64,000 bases of DNA from Picocystis sp. L7 (taxonomy: Eukaryota; Chlorophyta; Picocystophyceae; Picocystales; Picocystaceae): assembly GCA_020975725.1 (NCBI GenBank), contig QXJR01000029.1, positions 310,001 to 374,000 of the forward strand, read 5' to 3'. A program made the translations under genes and the position numbers. Below the pieces are notes generated by a model. That model had not been told where the DNA came from. It did not search any database and worked only from the letters and a program-made list of their open reading frames with translations. Shown one piece after another: positions 30,206 through 40,336 of the stretch (position 1 is its first letter; each line of letters starts with the position of its first letter).

Positions 30206-30621
30206 GGCGGTTTTTTCGAGGCGCGTTTCCTGCGGCGATGCGCGCGCAACGGCCTGGTTCCGAATCGATGGAATGGATCCACCTGGACGTAAAGGGGAGG
30301 GGAGGGGTCTCGACTGGAGGGAGAAGAAGGGGGAAGAAGGGAAGGGTTCCTGGGTCTGTCCCCCCGGGTTTCCCCTTTTCCCTTTCGGGGTGGGGAAGGG
30401 GGAGATCGGTGGGGGATCGTCCCTTTCTCTCTCTCCCTCTCTCTGTCCCTCTCTCCCTTCCCTACCTCACCCGCGTTTCCACCAATCGGAGGGGAGGGAT
30501 CCGGATCCGGCCTTATCCGCTCCCGAAGAACGAGGAAGAAAAGGGGGGAGGGTTTAGGGTTCGGAAGGGGGAGGGAGGCGTCCATCGCGCGTCGGCACGT
30601 CGGCGCGTCGCGAGGAAGGAC

Positions 30622-31734
30622 ATGCGGACCAAGGAAATGCTGGTGGCGTCCTTGACGGCGTGGAGGTGGAGGACGGGCGATGAGACGCACTGCAAATCGA
30701 TGGAAGAACCCAGAGGCTTCGGAAAGATCCTACCCGACGACTATCGAAGACAGCTCTATTTCAACTACGAAAAGAGGATACGTAAGAACAGCGCACCCGA
30801 CAAGGTCTACGCCTACTTCGCGTCCGTGGCGTGCGAAGACGGATCCCACAGGATGACCTTCGCCGACCTCGCAAGGTCCGTGCTGCCGGTGTTCCAACCC
30901 ACCGGATCGATCGGCATCAAGTCCGGCGCACTGCCTGGAGAACCCATCGCCGGAATACCGTGGTGCGACGCCTCGGAACTGATCCAGACCTTCGACCTGG
31001 ACGAAGACGGACTCGTGTCCTATCCCGAATACCTGGTCTTCCTGGCGCTCTATCGCATGCAAAGGAAAGAATGCGAATCCTTCTTTCGAAGGTTCGACGC
31101 CGACGGGGACGGAAAGCTCAGCCGAGACGAGTTCGAACGCATGATCGAGAACATCATGGCCACGGAAAAGCTGGACAAGAAAGGGTACGGGCTCAGAACG
31201 GGGATGAAAGGGAAAGACAACGAGGAACCACCGCAAACCGCACTCACCAAATACGTCTACCAGGAACAAGAGGATCCGTCCGGCATCTCCTTGGAACAGT
31301 TCAAGCTGTTCCTCCAATCCCTCCACGACGACATCGTCTGGGCCGAGTTCTCCCACTACGACGTGGAAAGGAATGGATGGATCTGCGGGCAAGACTTCGC
31401 CAAGGCCATGATCGCCGGCGCGGACGTCACCAGCATCTCCAAGTACCTCCAGAGGGTGCGAGAGATGCCCCGGCAATGGCTCGAAACACGCGTCAATTTC
31501 GAACAGTTTTATTCCTTCCGCGTCCTCCAAGAGAAGCTGGGCGAGAGCGAGCAGGTGAGCGACCTGTTCGCCGATTGCAACCTGCGAGAGTTCAGAGAGA
31601 GCACGAGAGCATGCACGCTGGAGGACATGCCCGACAACATCATCGACATCGTCTTCCGCCTCTTCGATGCGAACAGGGACGGCATCATCTGCAAGGAGGA
31701 GTTCATCGACGTGTTCGCCAAGAAGCCGACCTAG
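30622..31734 (+). CDS. MICU-like mitochondrial calcium uptake regulator (EF-hand)
   Basis: A 370-residue product with the MICU order. The N-terminal signature is NYEKRIRKNSAPDKVYAYFAS. Two adjacent canonical EF-hands follow, DLDEDGLVSYPE and DADGDGKLSRDE (about residues 120-170). Then a degenerate hand around DVERNGWICGQD, and a C-terminal canonical hand DANRDGIICKEE. MICU proteins gate the mitochondrial calcium uniporter MCU. Plant MICU has an extra EF-hand; here one additional loop next to the first canonical hand is present, as in plants. ATG 30622 gives a short N-terminus (MRTKEMLVASLTAWRW) that could serve as an amphipathic presequence. The frame is open a further 530 bp upstream without homology. 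Single exon. Confidence 0.85.
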   Translation: MRTKEMLVASLTAWRWRTGDETHCKSMEEPRGFGKILPDDYRRQLYFNYEKRIRKNSAPDKVYAYFASVACEDGSHRMTFADLARSVLPVFQPTGSIGIKSGALPGEPIAGIPWCDASELIQTFDLDEDGLVSYPEYLVFLALYRMQRKECESFFRRFDADGDGKLSRDEFERMIENIMATEKLDKKGYGLRTGMKGKDNEEPPQTALTKYVYQEQEDPSGISLEQFKLFLQSLHDDIVWAEFSHYDVERNGWICGQDFAKAMIAGADVTSISKYLQRVREMPRQWLETRVNFEQFYSFRVLQEKLGESEQVSDLFADCNLREFRESTRACTLEDMPDNIIDIVFRLFDANRDGIICKEEFIDVFAKKPT

Positions 31735-31807
31735 CGCGGGCGGGAATCCTGGACCTGCACCCGCCAAGGCGACAGGCGTCCGACATCGCACCCCACCGCA
31801 CGAACCA

Positions 31808-32948
31808 TCACAGGCACCGACTCAGGCCTTCCCCCTCGTGGCCGCTCTGTGCACGCACCGCCACCCTCACTGCACCGACGGCACCGCTGTGTTTCAGCCT
31901 TTCCTCCATGGTCACCGCTTCCGGTTGCTTGGGCTCGAACGCGTCCGCCGCCGTCACGTCGATCTGGACCCCGATGAAGAACTCCACCTCCCCATCCGCG
32001 TTGCGTATGGGCGCGATGTGCAAGGAGTTCCAGAACGGGGTCCCATCCTTTCTGTAGTTGAGCAAACGCACGGTCACCGGCTTTTTCCGCTTGATGGCAT
32101 CGGTGACCTTCTCCACGTCCTCCCTGCACGTGCCCTCCCCTTGCAGAAACCTGCAGTTCCTGCCCAACACCTCCCGCTCCGGATATCCGCACATGGCGCA
32201 GAACTGCTGGCTCGCATGCACGATGGGCATGTCTTTCGCCTTGGCATCCACGAGCACGAAGGATTGCTGCACGGTCATGAGCGCGAGCAGGAGGGGCGAC
32301 CGGAGCTTGCCCGTTTCCTTCTCCACGTCTTCTCCCTTCGGTCCCAACTCCTTCAAAGCTCCGGTGATCTTTACTACGGCGTCTCCCTCGCAGAGTGTCC
32401 CTTCCTCTTCCATCAAGTCTTCTGCCCCCTCCGGTGCCTCCACTTCCGTCTGGACGCCCACGAAGCACGTGGCCAGCTTCCCGCCCTCTCCGAAGACCGG
32501 TGCGATGTACAGCAGGTTCCAGAACGTGCTTCCGTCCTTCCTGTAGTTCAACAGCCGCACCTGGCAGGGTCTCTGTTCGTGCAAGGCGCATCGTAGGGCC
32601 GCCACGCTCCTCTTGGACGTCCTGGGTCCTTGCATGAACCTGCAGTTCCTTCCGATGACTTCTTTGGCCGCGTATCCCGTCATGTCCAAGAACTCCTGGC
32701 TGGCGAACACCACCGGACAGTCCGGCTGCCTGGGATCGCTCACCACGAAGCTGTGTCGCACCTCCCTGGTTCGCGCGCGGTTGAGCGTAAGGGTCAGCCA
32801 CCGCCTTCAGGTCCCCTTTTCGGACGTTTCTTCGCCCACCGGAAGCGCACCTGAGCTTCTCCTCCAGCGCCACGTCCACGCCTGGCCTGGCTTCCATCGC
32901 GCAATTTCCGACACGACACGTGACGTGTTCGGCCATCCCCCCTCCCAT
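31808..32948 (-). CDS. Tandem LOV photoreceptor-type protein without an output domain
   Basis: Two exons: 32948-32851 and 32765-31808. The 85-bp intron at 32766-32850 has donor GTGCGC, GCTGAC and acceptor CAG. Splicing gives LEEKLREVRHSFVVSDPRQP, the standard LOV entry. The 351-residue product has two LOV domains. LOV1 (about 30-140) contains IGRNCRFMQG and LLNYRKDGSTFWN; LOV2 (about 190-300) contains LGRNCRFLQG and LLNYRKDGTPFWN. Both keep the flavin-reactive Cys and the terminal FVGVQ/FIGVQ glutamine, so both should bind FMN and form the photo-adduct. A kinase, bZIP, F-box or other effector domain is absent; only ~50 residues follow LOV2. It resembles phototropin LOV1-LOV2 cut off before the kinase. 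A signalling role by light-dependent dimerisation or partner binding is inference. ATG 32948 or 32936 could be the start. Confidence 0.88.
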
Positions 32949-33386
32949 CCGTCTCGAATGGAACGGATACGGTCGATAACCGATCGGTCGGATGCGGGTC
33001 TGGGAGGAAGGGTCCCACCACCGGTCCTCGGAGGAGCACCGGACGGGTGGACTACATAAAGACCACGCGTCGGTTCAGGCGCTTGTCTTTGTTAAACCCA
33101 TTGACTGCAGCATATTGTTTATGCACTATCCGACCGATGAAGAGCACATACCCAACCATGCAACGCCTGGCGGACGGAGGCGGCGTGGAAGGGATCGTCC
33201 GATCCCCTGCGACGCAGTCGCTGCGAAGCAGCGGGAGGAGACGACCCGTCCTGCTGTCTCGTGCGCGCCGCCAGGCGTTGAAAAATGCATGAGACATCAA
33301 AGAGCCTGAGGCGGACACCCAAACACCCATCCCGCTCGTGTGACGTGGGAGGGAAACGCAGTCGAATCTGGGCGGAACGATGCGAT

Positions 33387-35522
33387 TTATTCTCTGCGCC
33401 TCTTGCGAGGTGGCGGACGACGAGACGGACCGGTCCGCTTAGAGGCCTTCCCTCTGCCTTCGTCACCGCCGTGACGCTTCCTCGTTCGCTCCGACAGGAA
33501 ATGTTGGAACGGATTGTCCGTGCCGACGCCAGCATGTCCTTGGCGATCCGAATCTTGCCGCCGACGGACCTTCTTCGTCTTCCCACGATCGTACTCGACG
33601 TCCCACCAATCGCGCTCCCCGCCCTCCGGTGCGGACGATGCCATCAGTGCTTCTGCTTGACGCACCGCAGAGATGTCCGCATTTTCCCAGGTGGCCACAT
33701 GTGGTGCCAAGCGAAGGCACACGTCGCCCTTTTCCGCACCTGACGGTCGCGGAGAGCCTGATGGATGCGCCGAAACGTTCCCGTTTGCCATGGAAGGATC
33801 CAACGGACCTGCTGGATTCGAGTCCTCGCGCTTCAAGTCACCCTGACGCAGTGGTGATGCATGAGGGGCATGCTTCTTTTCTGATAGCTTCTGCAGTGCT
33901 GCTCGCATCACGTGTGCCTTGCGCGTCCCAAAGGCTAGCGCGTGCTTGGACTTCGGGCTCACTGGCCTCAGCTTCGAGAGCATGCCATCCTTCCTTCGCT
34001 TCTTTGACATTTCTGCTGCGTCGTTGGAATCTTCCGGCGCGGGGGTGCTTTCTTCGACAACGTCTTGGGGTCTTGGAACGCCTCCCTTTTCCATCGATGA
34101 GATCCGCTCCGGCATGAGCTCTTTAAACTCTCGCCGCATCTTGCTCTCCGGCGACAGCTTTGGGACGTCGCGTTCCGATGCCCTTTGGTCCCGCTCCTCC
34201 CCGTTTTTGTCTCCAGCACGACCGTTCTGCACCACCGAGGTCGGGCCTGCCGCAGGCTGGAATCTTTGGTGGTTGTGCCCATTGGCGGTTGGAGCGGCGC
34301 GAGGTACTGCAAGCTCCGGTTTCTTCCTTGCAGGCTCCCCTCTCCTCTGATTGTAGAAGAGCATGTATGCTTTCTGCCTCAGAACCGCAGACTCGCTGAC
34401 TTGCCTCACGTTGCAATCGTCCATCTCATACCACATCCCGTTGGGACCCTTCACGAAAGCGTAGTAGTGACCGGAGTGCGTGGAGCGTCCGGAATGGACA
34501 AGCACGGCAAAGAGATTGTACAGGTGCTCGTTTTTCACGGGGTTGCTCATGAAGGAGCCCAAGTCAAAGGACAGGGGGTATTCCACCCATCTTTCGATCT
34601 TCCCGCTCCCCAGCCCCCCCCCTGACCATGCAAAGCGTTTCAGATGCAACACGAGCACCTGGGGGGCGACGTCGACCGTGAAACGCTTGGTCGCCCTTGA
34701 TTTCTTCCCGCACGCATCGCAGCGGTACTTGTTCTCTCCGTCCAAAACATCCGTTTCTGTGAATCGCATGAAGGCTTTTTCTATGGACCCTGCGCGTTGG
34801 ATGTCCAGGCTGATGTCCAAGCATGGATCGAAGGTGTTCGAGCAGTGGTAGCAGGCGTTGCACTTCACTTGGCTTCTGAGCTTTCCACCGAACATGCAAT
34901 CGATGGCCGTTCGTTTCGGCGCTCCTTTTCTGAGGCTGGATTTCCGCATGGCTTCGGTGAGGCATCTGGCGAACTCGTGTGCGTCTTCCTGTCTTCCTAC
35001 TCGGAATCCTCGCGAGAGTTGTCGTAGTCCGCGAGCGAACGTGGTGGGCGACACGGTCCTTTTCTTCGCCTGCATGGCCGCACCCACGTGCTTCTCGAAT
35101 GCACAGAGGGCGCAGAATGCACCGTTGGCGGCCGAGGCGCATCTCGCGCGCGCGTGTCTTCCTTCGAGGCACCACTGTGCCAGGACCGGCGTGTGCGTCA
35201 AGCACTGCAGCACGGCGTTCATGTAGCAGCTGTTTCCCAGGTTCTGCAGCCCGGATCCCACTCGCACCTGGGTGAGATCCGTCCATTCGAATCGCATCGA
35301 GGACGTCTCGGCGTCTTCCTGCGCCGCCATTCCTTTCGCCGTTCGCCCGCTTCCTTCGCTGCGCCGCCGGTTCGTTTGGGCCTGTTCCTTCTCCTGCGCC
35401 TCCTTCGTGGCCCCGAGCACGACGGCATCGTGTTTACGAGCCACCTGCACGGCCGTGGGTGTCGTCCTCTTCGCCTCCACGAACTCCACTCGTCGCAGGC
35501 GCGGGGCCATAGCCACCGCCAT
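33387..35522 (-). CDS. Ubiquitin C-terminal hydrolase of the USP36/USP42 (UBP23) type
   Basis: A 711-residue cysteine protease. The Cys box GLQNLGNSCYMNAVLQCL starts near residue 80, with the QQ-like VGRQEDAHEFARCL after it. Zinc-type Cys pairs (VKCNACYHC, YRCDACGKKS) and the His box HSGHYYAFVKGPNGMWYEMDD follow, near residue 330. The long basic C-terminal tail contains WWDVEYDRGKTKKVRR, the conserved ending of USP36-like nucleolar enzymes, and finishes in a Lys/Arg-rich nucleolar-type signal. Such enzymes deubiquitinate nucleolar and histone substrates. ATG 35522 (MAVAMAPRLRR) is chosen; the upstream open frame shows no homology. Single exon. The gene is divergent with AP-4 sigma, ~265 bp apart. 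Confidence 0.92.
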   Translation of the reverse strand: MAVAMAPRLRRVEFVEAKRTTPTAVQVARKHDAVVLGATKEAQEKEQAQTNRRRSEGSGRTAKGMAAQEDAETSSMRFEWTDLTQVRVGSGLQNLGNSCYMNAVLQCLTHTPVLAQWCLEGRHARARCASAANGAFCALCAFEKHVGAAMQAKKRTVSPTTFARGLRQLSRGFRVGRQEDAHEFARCLTEAMRKSSLRKGAPKRTAIDCMFGGKLRSQVKCNACYHCSNTFDPCLDISLDIQRAGSIEKAFMRFTETDVLDGENKYRCDACGKKSRATKRFTVDVAPQVLVLHLKRFAWSGGGLGSGKIERWVEYPLSFDLGSFMSNPVKNEHLYNLFAVLVHSGRSTHSGHYYAFVKGPNGMWYEMDDCNVRQVSESAVLRQKAYMLFYNQRRGEPARKKPELAVPRAAPTANGHNHQRFQPAAGPTSVVQNGRAGDKNGEERDQRASERDVPKLSPESKMRREFKELMPERISSMEKGGVPRPQDVVEESTPAPEDSNDAAEMSKKRRKDGMLSKLRPVSPKSKHALAFGTRKAHVMRAALQKLSEKKHAPHASPLRQGDLKREDSNPAGPLDPSMANGNVSAHPSGSPRPSGAEKGDVCLRLAPHVATWENADISAVRQAEALMASSAPEGGERDWWDVEYDRGKTKKVRRRQDSDRQGHAGVGTDNPFQHFLSERTRKRHGGDEGRGKASKRTGPSRRPPPRKRRRE

Positions 35523-35786
35523 CGCGCCTCTCGTTCCCACACGTGTGCGACGCCCACCCCCTCCCATCGACACCTCCGACCCTTGTCCATCGCGATCTTC
35601 CCTGAGATCTCGATCCACTCGAACCAAGGTATCGATCCGTCTCCCCGGTCCCGAACCGACGCCTCCCCGTCCCATCGATACCTTCCCCCGAGATCTCGAT
35701 GGTGAGCCCCGTGGTATCGATGCGTTTCGGACGTGGGGGAGGATGGGTGTCCATCCGACGCTCGATCGTCGGTTTTTGGAAGCGCG

Positions 35787-36425
35787 ATGGCGGTGCATTT
35801 CCTGCTGATGGTGAACAAACAAGGACAGACGAGGCTGGCCAAGTACTGCGAACACGGACTCACCACCGACCAGAAACGAGCACTCGAAGGAGAGATCGTG
35901 CGAAAGTGCATCCGTCGTGCCGACAAGAAGGTGGGACCGACGATTGGGACAGGACGAGAAGGAACGCGGTGTGGGAAGATGGGCTGACGCACAAGATCGT
36001 GCAGTGCTCCTTCGTCGAACACCTGCAGTACAAGGTGGTGTACCGCAGGTACGCGTCCCTGTTCTTCATGGTGGGCGTGGACCAAGAGGAGGTGAGGGAA
36101 ACAAAGACGAAGAACAAGCGACTTCACGGCTCGGGAAGAAAAGAGCGAAAACAAGCCACCTCGGAGGAAGCTGACCGAACGCGCCCGTGGTCGCGTGCGA
36201 CGTCGTTGTGCGGTGAAGAACGAACTGGCAGTCCTCGAGTTCATCCACTGCCTGGTGGAAACCATGGACAGGTACTTCGGGAACGTGTGCGAGCTGGACA
36301 TCATGCACAACCTCGAAAAAGCACATTTCATCCTCGACGAAATGCTTGTCAACGGGTACATCGTAGAGACGAACAAAGCAAACGTACTTCAACCCCTTGC
36401 GCTGCTCGACAACGCGACGTCGTGA
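35787..36425 (+). CDS. AP4S1: AP-4 complex sigma subunit
   Basis: Three exons: 35787-35930, 36005-36091 and 36219-36425. Introns are 74 bp (GTGGGA...GTGCAG) and 127 bp (GTGAGG...TGAAG), each with a GCTGAC. The 145-residue product is full-length for AP sigma chains. It starts [20 protein letters not shown] and continues [20 protein letters not shown] across the first junction and [15 protein letters not shown] across the second. It ends [20 protein letters not shown]. Agreement is best with AP-4 sigma ([16 protein letters not shown] and NGCIVETNR in animals). AP-4 is a trans-Golgi adaptor. All junctions are phase 0. Confidence 0.93.
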
Positions 36426-36565
36426 GTCTTGCAGGAATAAAGCAGCAAAAGCACGAGACCTCTGTCCAAGTGACGTCCTTCCGTGTCCGCTCGAAGGTGT
36501 CGGAAAACGGGTCGTCATCGGCAAGATATCCATGTCACAATTCACAAGGCAGCTGCTCGAGCCGC

Positions 36566-38182
36566 TCAGGACAGCATTGCAGCAATCAACCGGGGACCTC
36601 TCACCCTCAGGGCATCCTGTAACGCAACATCGAACTCTTCCACGGTCGTCACCTTGCATCCCTCCACACCGTAGCCCCTTGCCAGACTCACCCAATCGAT
36701 CGGAGGGGTGAGATCCGTCAGGGACTGAGCGGCTTTCCCTCCTCCTTGGATTCCCTGCCTCGCAAGCTCCAGCTTGAGAATGGCGTACGTGTTGTTGGCA
36801 CAGATGATGGTCAAGACATCCAGGTTTTCCCGTCCCTGGGTCCAGAAAGCCTGCGTCGAATACAGGCAGGAACCGTCCGCTTGAAAGTTGATGACTTTCC
36901 GATCCGGACAGGCGATGGCAGCACCAACAGCGGCGGGTGGCCCTTGCCCTATCGCCCCTCCGGTCAAGGTGATGTGAGAAAAACTTGGGCACTGCTTGCT
37001 GTACTCCCAGTACGCCGTGCCACTAGTCAAGGACTCGTCGATCAAGATCGCATTTTCCGGCTGGTGGTGCGCCAGCGTGGCACACATTGAAACCGCATTC
37101 AGCTTCCCGGAGGGCAATGGCGGCCTCGAAGCCTTCACACAAAAGATTCCTCCACAGTTTCTGCCGGGAACAACATTGTCCGCATCGCAGTGCGTCGAAA
37201 GCTTGCCAATGATCGAAGGCAGATCGAAGCTGGCATCAAACTCCCAGATTTTATCCTCGTCCAAATTGACAAGCATGCTGGGGCCATCCTTGTATCCAAA
37301 GGTGGCCACAGGTAGTTTCACGTCCACCGTAACAACAAGCGAGAACTTGGACAGCTCCCGGGCCGCTTCCTGCGGGAAATACGGCAAACGACGCACAATG
37401 GGCAGACCACTGCCTCTATCTAGGCGCGCAAACGCGTTCTCACACATGAGAACCGCTCCAGTCTTTGCAGCAATCTTGCCCAGGTTCTGCAGCACCCCCT
37501 GATCTTTCAGGAGGGCTTCGCCTCCCGCAAAGATGATGGCCTGTCCTTTCTCGCACTTCTTGAGCTCTTCGGCGCAGCTCCTTGCAAATTCGTCTGCTTC
37601 CCCTTCAGAGAGTTCGAAGGGCGAGGGTTCATCATACACGTTGCAAGTCACTTCCTTGCATTCTTCCCAGGATCGGTCATGCGGCAGGATGAGGGTGGCA
37701 ACTTTCCCTCCGTTCACATCCTCTGCGTACCTGGTTTGCCTCACGGCGTCTACAGCATCTGCAGCAGCATCTCCCACTCCATCACTGCTCTTCACCCATT
37801 TGGAGAAGGTGTTTGCGATGGCTTTGATGTCCATTTCGAGAGGTGCGTCTGCTCCCCTGTGCCAGGTGGCCATGTCTCCGACCACCACCACGACGGGGAC
37901 GCGCGCTCTCCTGGCGTTATGTAGGTTGGCCGATCCGTTGGCCAGTCCTGGTCCCAAATGGAGCAGAACTGCGGCAGGCACGCGCTTCATCCTTGCGTAT
38001 CCGTCGGCTGCACCTGCGCAGACGGTTTCGTGGCATCCCAACACCGCTCTCACGCCGTCGATTCGATCCAAGGCGCCCACCAGCCACATCTCCGTGGTTC
38101 CCGGATTGGCGAACCACACTTCCACGCCACATGCTCGCAAAGAGGACACCACCGCGTCGGCTCCTGTCCTCTTGTCCGCCAT
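36566..38182 (-). CDS. Acetolactate-synthase-like thiamine diphosphate enzyme
   Basis: A single-exon 538-residue TPP enzyme with the three-domain layout of the POX/ALS family. It has an N-terminal Pyr domain with the catalytic Glu in GCHETVCAGAADGYARM, a central domain, and a C-terminal PP domain with LTGGAIGQGPPAAVGAAIAC. The metal-binding loop reads FQADGSCLYSTQAFWTQ where GDGS is usual, with the later N-x-Y part as NNTYAI. It resembles the IlvX/acetolactate-synthase-like group found in bacteria and algae rather than true plastid ALS. It shows no transit peptide, so a cytosolic location is likely. The substrate cannot be told from sequence. A bacterial origin by transfer is possible but not demonstrated. 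Confidence 0.85.
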   Translation of the reverse strand: MADKRTGADAVVSSLRACGVEVWFANPGTTEMWLVGALDRIDGVRAVLGCHETVCAGAADGYARMKRVPAAVLLHLGPGLANGSANLHNARRARVPVVVVVGDMATWHRGADAPLEMDIKAIANTFSKWVKSSDGVGDAAADAVDAVRQTRYAEDVNGGKVATLILPHDRSWEECKEVTCNVYDEPSPFELSEGEADEFARSCAEELKKCEKGQAIIFAGGEALLKDQGVLQNLGKIAAKTGAVLMCENAFARLDRGSGLPIVRRLPYFPQEAARELSKFSLVVTVDVKLPVATFGYKDGPSMLVNLDEDKIWEFDASFDLPSIIGKLSTHCDADNVVPGRNCGGIFCVKASRPPLPSGKLNAVSMCATLAHHQPENAILIDESLTSGTAYWEYSKQCPSFSHITLTGGAIGQGPPAAVGAAIACPDRKVINFQADGSCLYSTQAFWTQGRENLDVLTIICANNTYAILKLELARQGIQGGGKAAQSLTDLTPPIDWVSLARGYGVEGCKVTTVEEFDVALQDALRVRGPRLIAAMLS

Positions 38183-39233
38183 CTCTTGCGTCGGCGACGA
38201 AGCGCCTTGAGAATGCCGACACCTCCAAACCGTACCCGAACGGATACGGGTCCACCGGTCCCTTCACCCCATGCGATTCGGGTGACTTCAACCGACACCC
38301 TCCTCCCATCCAAGGAATCATGGCGTACGCCACGAGGCGGGGTGGACGCGAGACGTGGCGAAGGAGGTGAGGAGGTGGTTGGAGAAGCAAGCAAAGCTGT
38401 TGTGGAGTTGAATGGGGATTGGAGAGATCCTGGGAAAGACGGGGAAGGTGGACTCATGCCATGCATGGCAACGGGATTCAGACAATCCGTGTCGTTTGGA
38501 CCCTCGCAATGTTGCATCTCCTCCTCCCAAAGATTGATCGCTCGCGTACGTTGTCATCATGTACCTCAACGCGACGACGATGAAGGTGTGAGCCCTCGCG
38601 CATCGCATGAGATGGATGGGATTGAAGCAACACTGGCGAATGCAGGCTCGAAACGATCCGCGCTCCAACGGCCGGTCCCCCCGTACGATTGAGGTTGTCC
38701 CCCTCCCTCCCAATGCGTGTTGCAGTGCGCTCCGCGTCATGTGGCATGGGGTAGGGAACGCGTGGCAAGCTCCATCATCTCCTTCCCTCTTCAAACTTGA
38801 ACAGGCACAAGTAGAGAAACCCAGGATTTGTGCATTCTACCGCGATCTAACGCCTCTTGCGCTATGAAAGGCACATTGGCGGCACATGGTAGACACGGTC
38901 AGAGGAAGGAAGGATGCGGATGAACGCAAGCGCATCCGTTGTCACGCGTTGTTTCCTCCGATCCCGCATCCACGCGTGCTTCTCTTCCCTTCTCTCTCCA
39001 CGTGCACCGCAACGTCCTTTCTCCACCCACACCTGCCCACGTACGTTGTGTTGTGTGCCATTCATCCGAGTGCTTGTCCTTGGACGCTCCTGGTCGGACC
39101 CGACCCTCCTCGGGCGTCCAAGGTTAATTCCACGTGAACTTCTTCGTGGGATCCCCTTTTTCCCCTCGGGTTTACTCTCGAGTTAACAAGAGGGATCGAC
39201 GTGCACGAGCGCGTCGCGTGTTTTCGTGTTTTC
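38183..39233. other. Divergent intergenic region, ~1 kb
   Basis: It lies between the divergently transcribed TPP-enzyme and RimM genes. Short frames on both strands lack family resemblance or a signal. It probably contains both promoters; no element can be named. Confidence 0.4.
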
Positions 39234-40142
39234 ATGGCGATGTCGCGGACCTTTGCGGCGTTTTCGGGACGTTTCGGGACGGAAAAGGACGCACTGGTGG
39301 AGGTGGGATCCATGTCTGGCGCACACGGCCTCGAAGGCGCCGTTCGGGTGCGTTCCAGGACGGCCATGCCGGAGGTGCGACTCGCCACGTCGGGATGGAG
39401 GTGGATCCGCGCACCTGGACACCAAACGACGAAGCAGGTGTGGCTGGAAAGCGGCACGAAGGTGGCCAAGGATGTCTACGCTGTGAAAATGCGCGAACTG
39501 GCCACCCGGGAGGAGGCAGAAGCGCTGGTGGGAGCCGTCCTGTTGGCCCTGGCCGACGAAAGGCCGCCTCTGGAAGACGACGAAGAAGTCTATCAAGACC
39601 AATTGATCGGTGTGGACGTGTGGAAACGGATCCATTCGGAGGAAAAAGCGGTGCTCGTGGATCCGAATGCATCCAAAGACACGTCGGATGGAGCAGAGAT
39701 GACGAAAGCAAGGGAAGGTCCGGCCCCGAAAGGAAGGTTCGATGGTAAAATCGAAGTAGAAGAAGAACCGCATCCAACCACACACAAGCGCGTTGGAAAG
39801 GTCGTGGGGTTCGTGGATGGAACAGGTACCTACGACACAATCACCGTGGAATTGGCACCGTCATTTGTGGAAGACGTGTGCCAGGCATCCGGTACTGGAG
39901 CGCCGGAAGGACAACAAGCCACTGCATTCGTACCTTTCGCCAAAGATATCGTCGTGTCTTTGGACATGAAAAAGCGGTACATGGTGGTGGATCCACCGGA
40001 TGGATTGTTGGAAATGGGCCTGACCGGTGTCAATGCCAAAAAGAAGAAAGTATCCAAAAGAAGATGGCGAAGGAAAGGAGGACTGAAACAACGGATGGCC
40101 AGTGCTCCTGAAAATGGTGGAGATGAACATCTATCCGCCTAG
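39234..40142 (+). CDS. RimM-like ribosome maturation factor (probably plastid)
   Basis: A 302-residue product. The RimM N-terminal beta-barrel is visible as ALVEVGSMSGAHGLEGAVRV, followed by REEAEALVGAVLLAL and YQDQLIGVDV. After an insert of ~50 acidic/basic residues comes a PRC-barrel-like part with GKVVGFVDGTGTYDTITVEL, VPFAKDIVVSLDMKKRYMVV and DPPDGLLEM, the standard RimM ending. RimM assists 30S head assembly by binding S19. The insert and a very basic C-terminal tail (KKKKVSKRRWRRKGG) are non-bacterial additions. Plastid location is inferred from the family in algae; the N-terminal 20 residues (MAMSRTFAAFSGRFG) could be a short targeting peptide. The upstream frame begins with GTG, so ATG 39234 is used. 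Confidence 0.85.
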   Translation: MAMSRTFAAFSGRFGTEKDALVEVGSMSGAHGLEGAVRVRSRTAMPEVRLATSGWRWIRAPGHQTTKQVWLESGTKVAKDVYAVKMRELATREEAEALVGAVLLALADERPPLEDDEEVYQDQLIGVDVWKRIHSEEKAVLVDPNASKDTSDGAEMTKAREGPAPKGRFDGKIEVEEEPHPTTHKRVGKVVGFVDGTGTYDTITVELAPSFVEDVCQASGTGAPEGQQATAFVPFAKDIVVSLDMKKRYMVVDPPDGLLEMGLTGVNAKKKKVSKRRWRRKGGLKQRMASAPENGGDEHLSA

Positions 40143-40336
40143 GATCTTCCGGTTTGTCGGGTACGGATCGGCCAGGGTGAAAGTTGCAGAACGTTCCTTT
40201 TCTCTCCAAGGAATGCTGGTCCCGGCATACGAAGCAAGTGCGGTCGTGAGGGAATTATTACATGATAATTCCTGTGCTCGATGTATCCTTTGTATCGCAG
40301 CTGAGTGCTCTTCTCTCTTGCAAATCAACGCAACCG

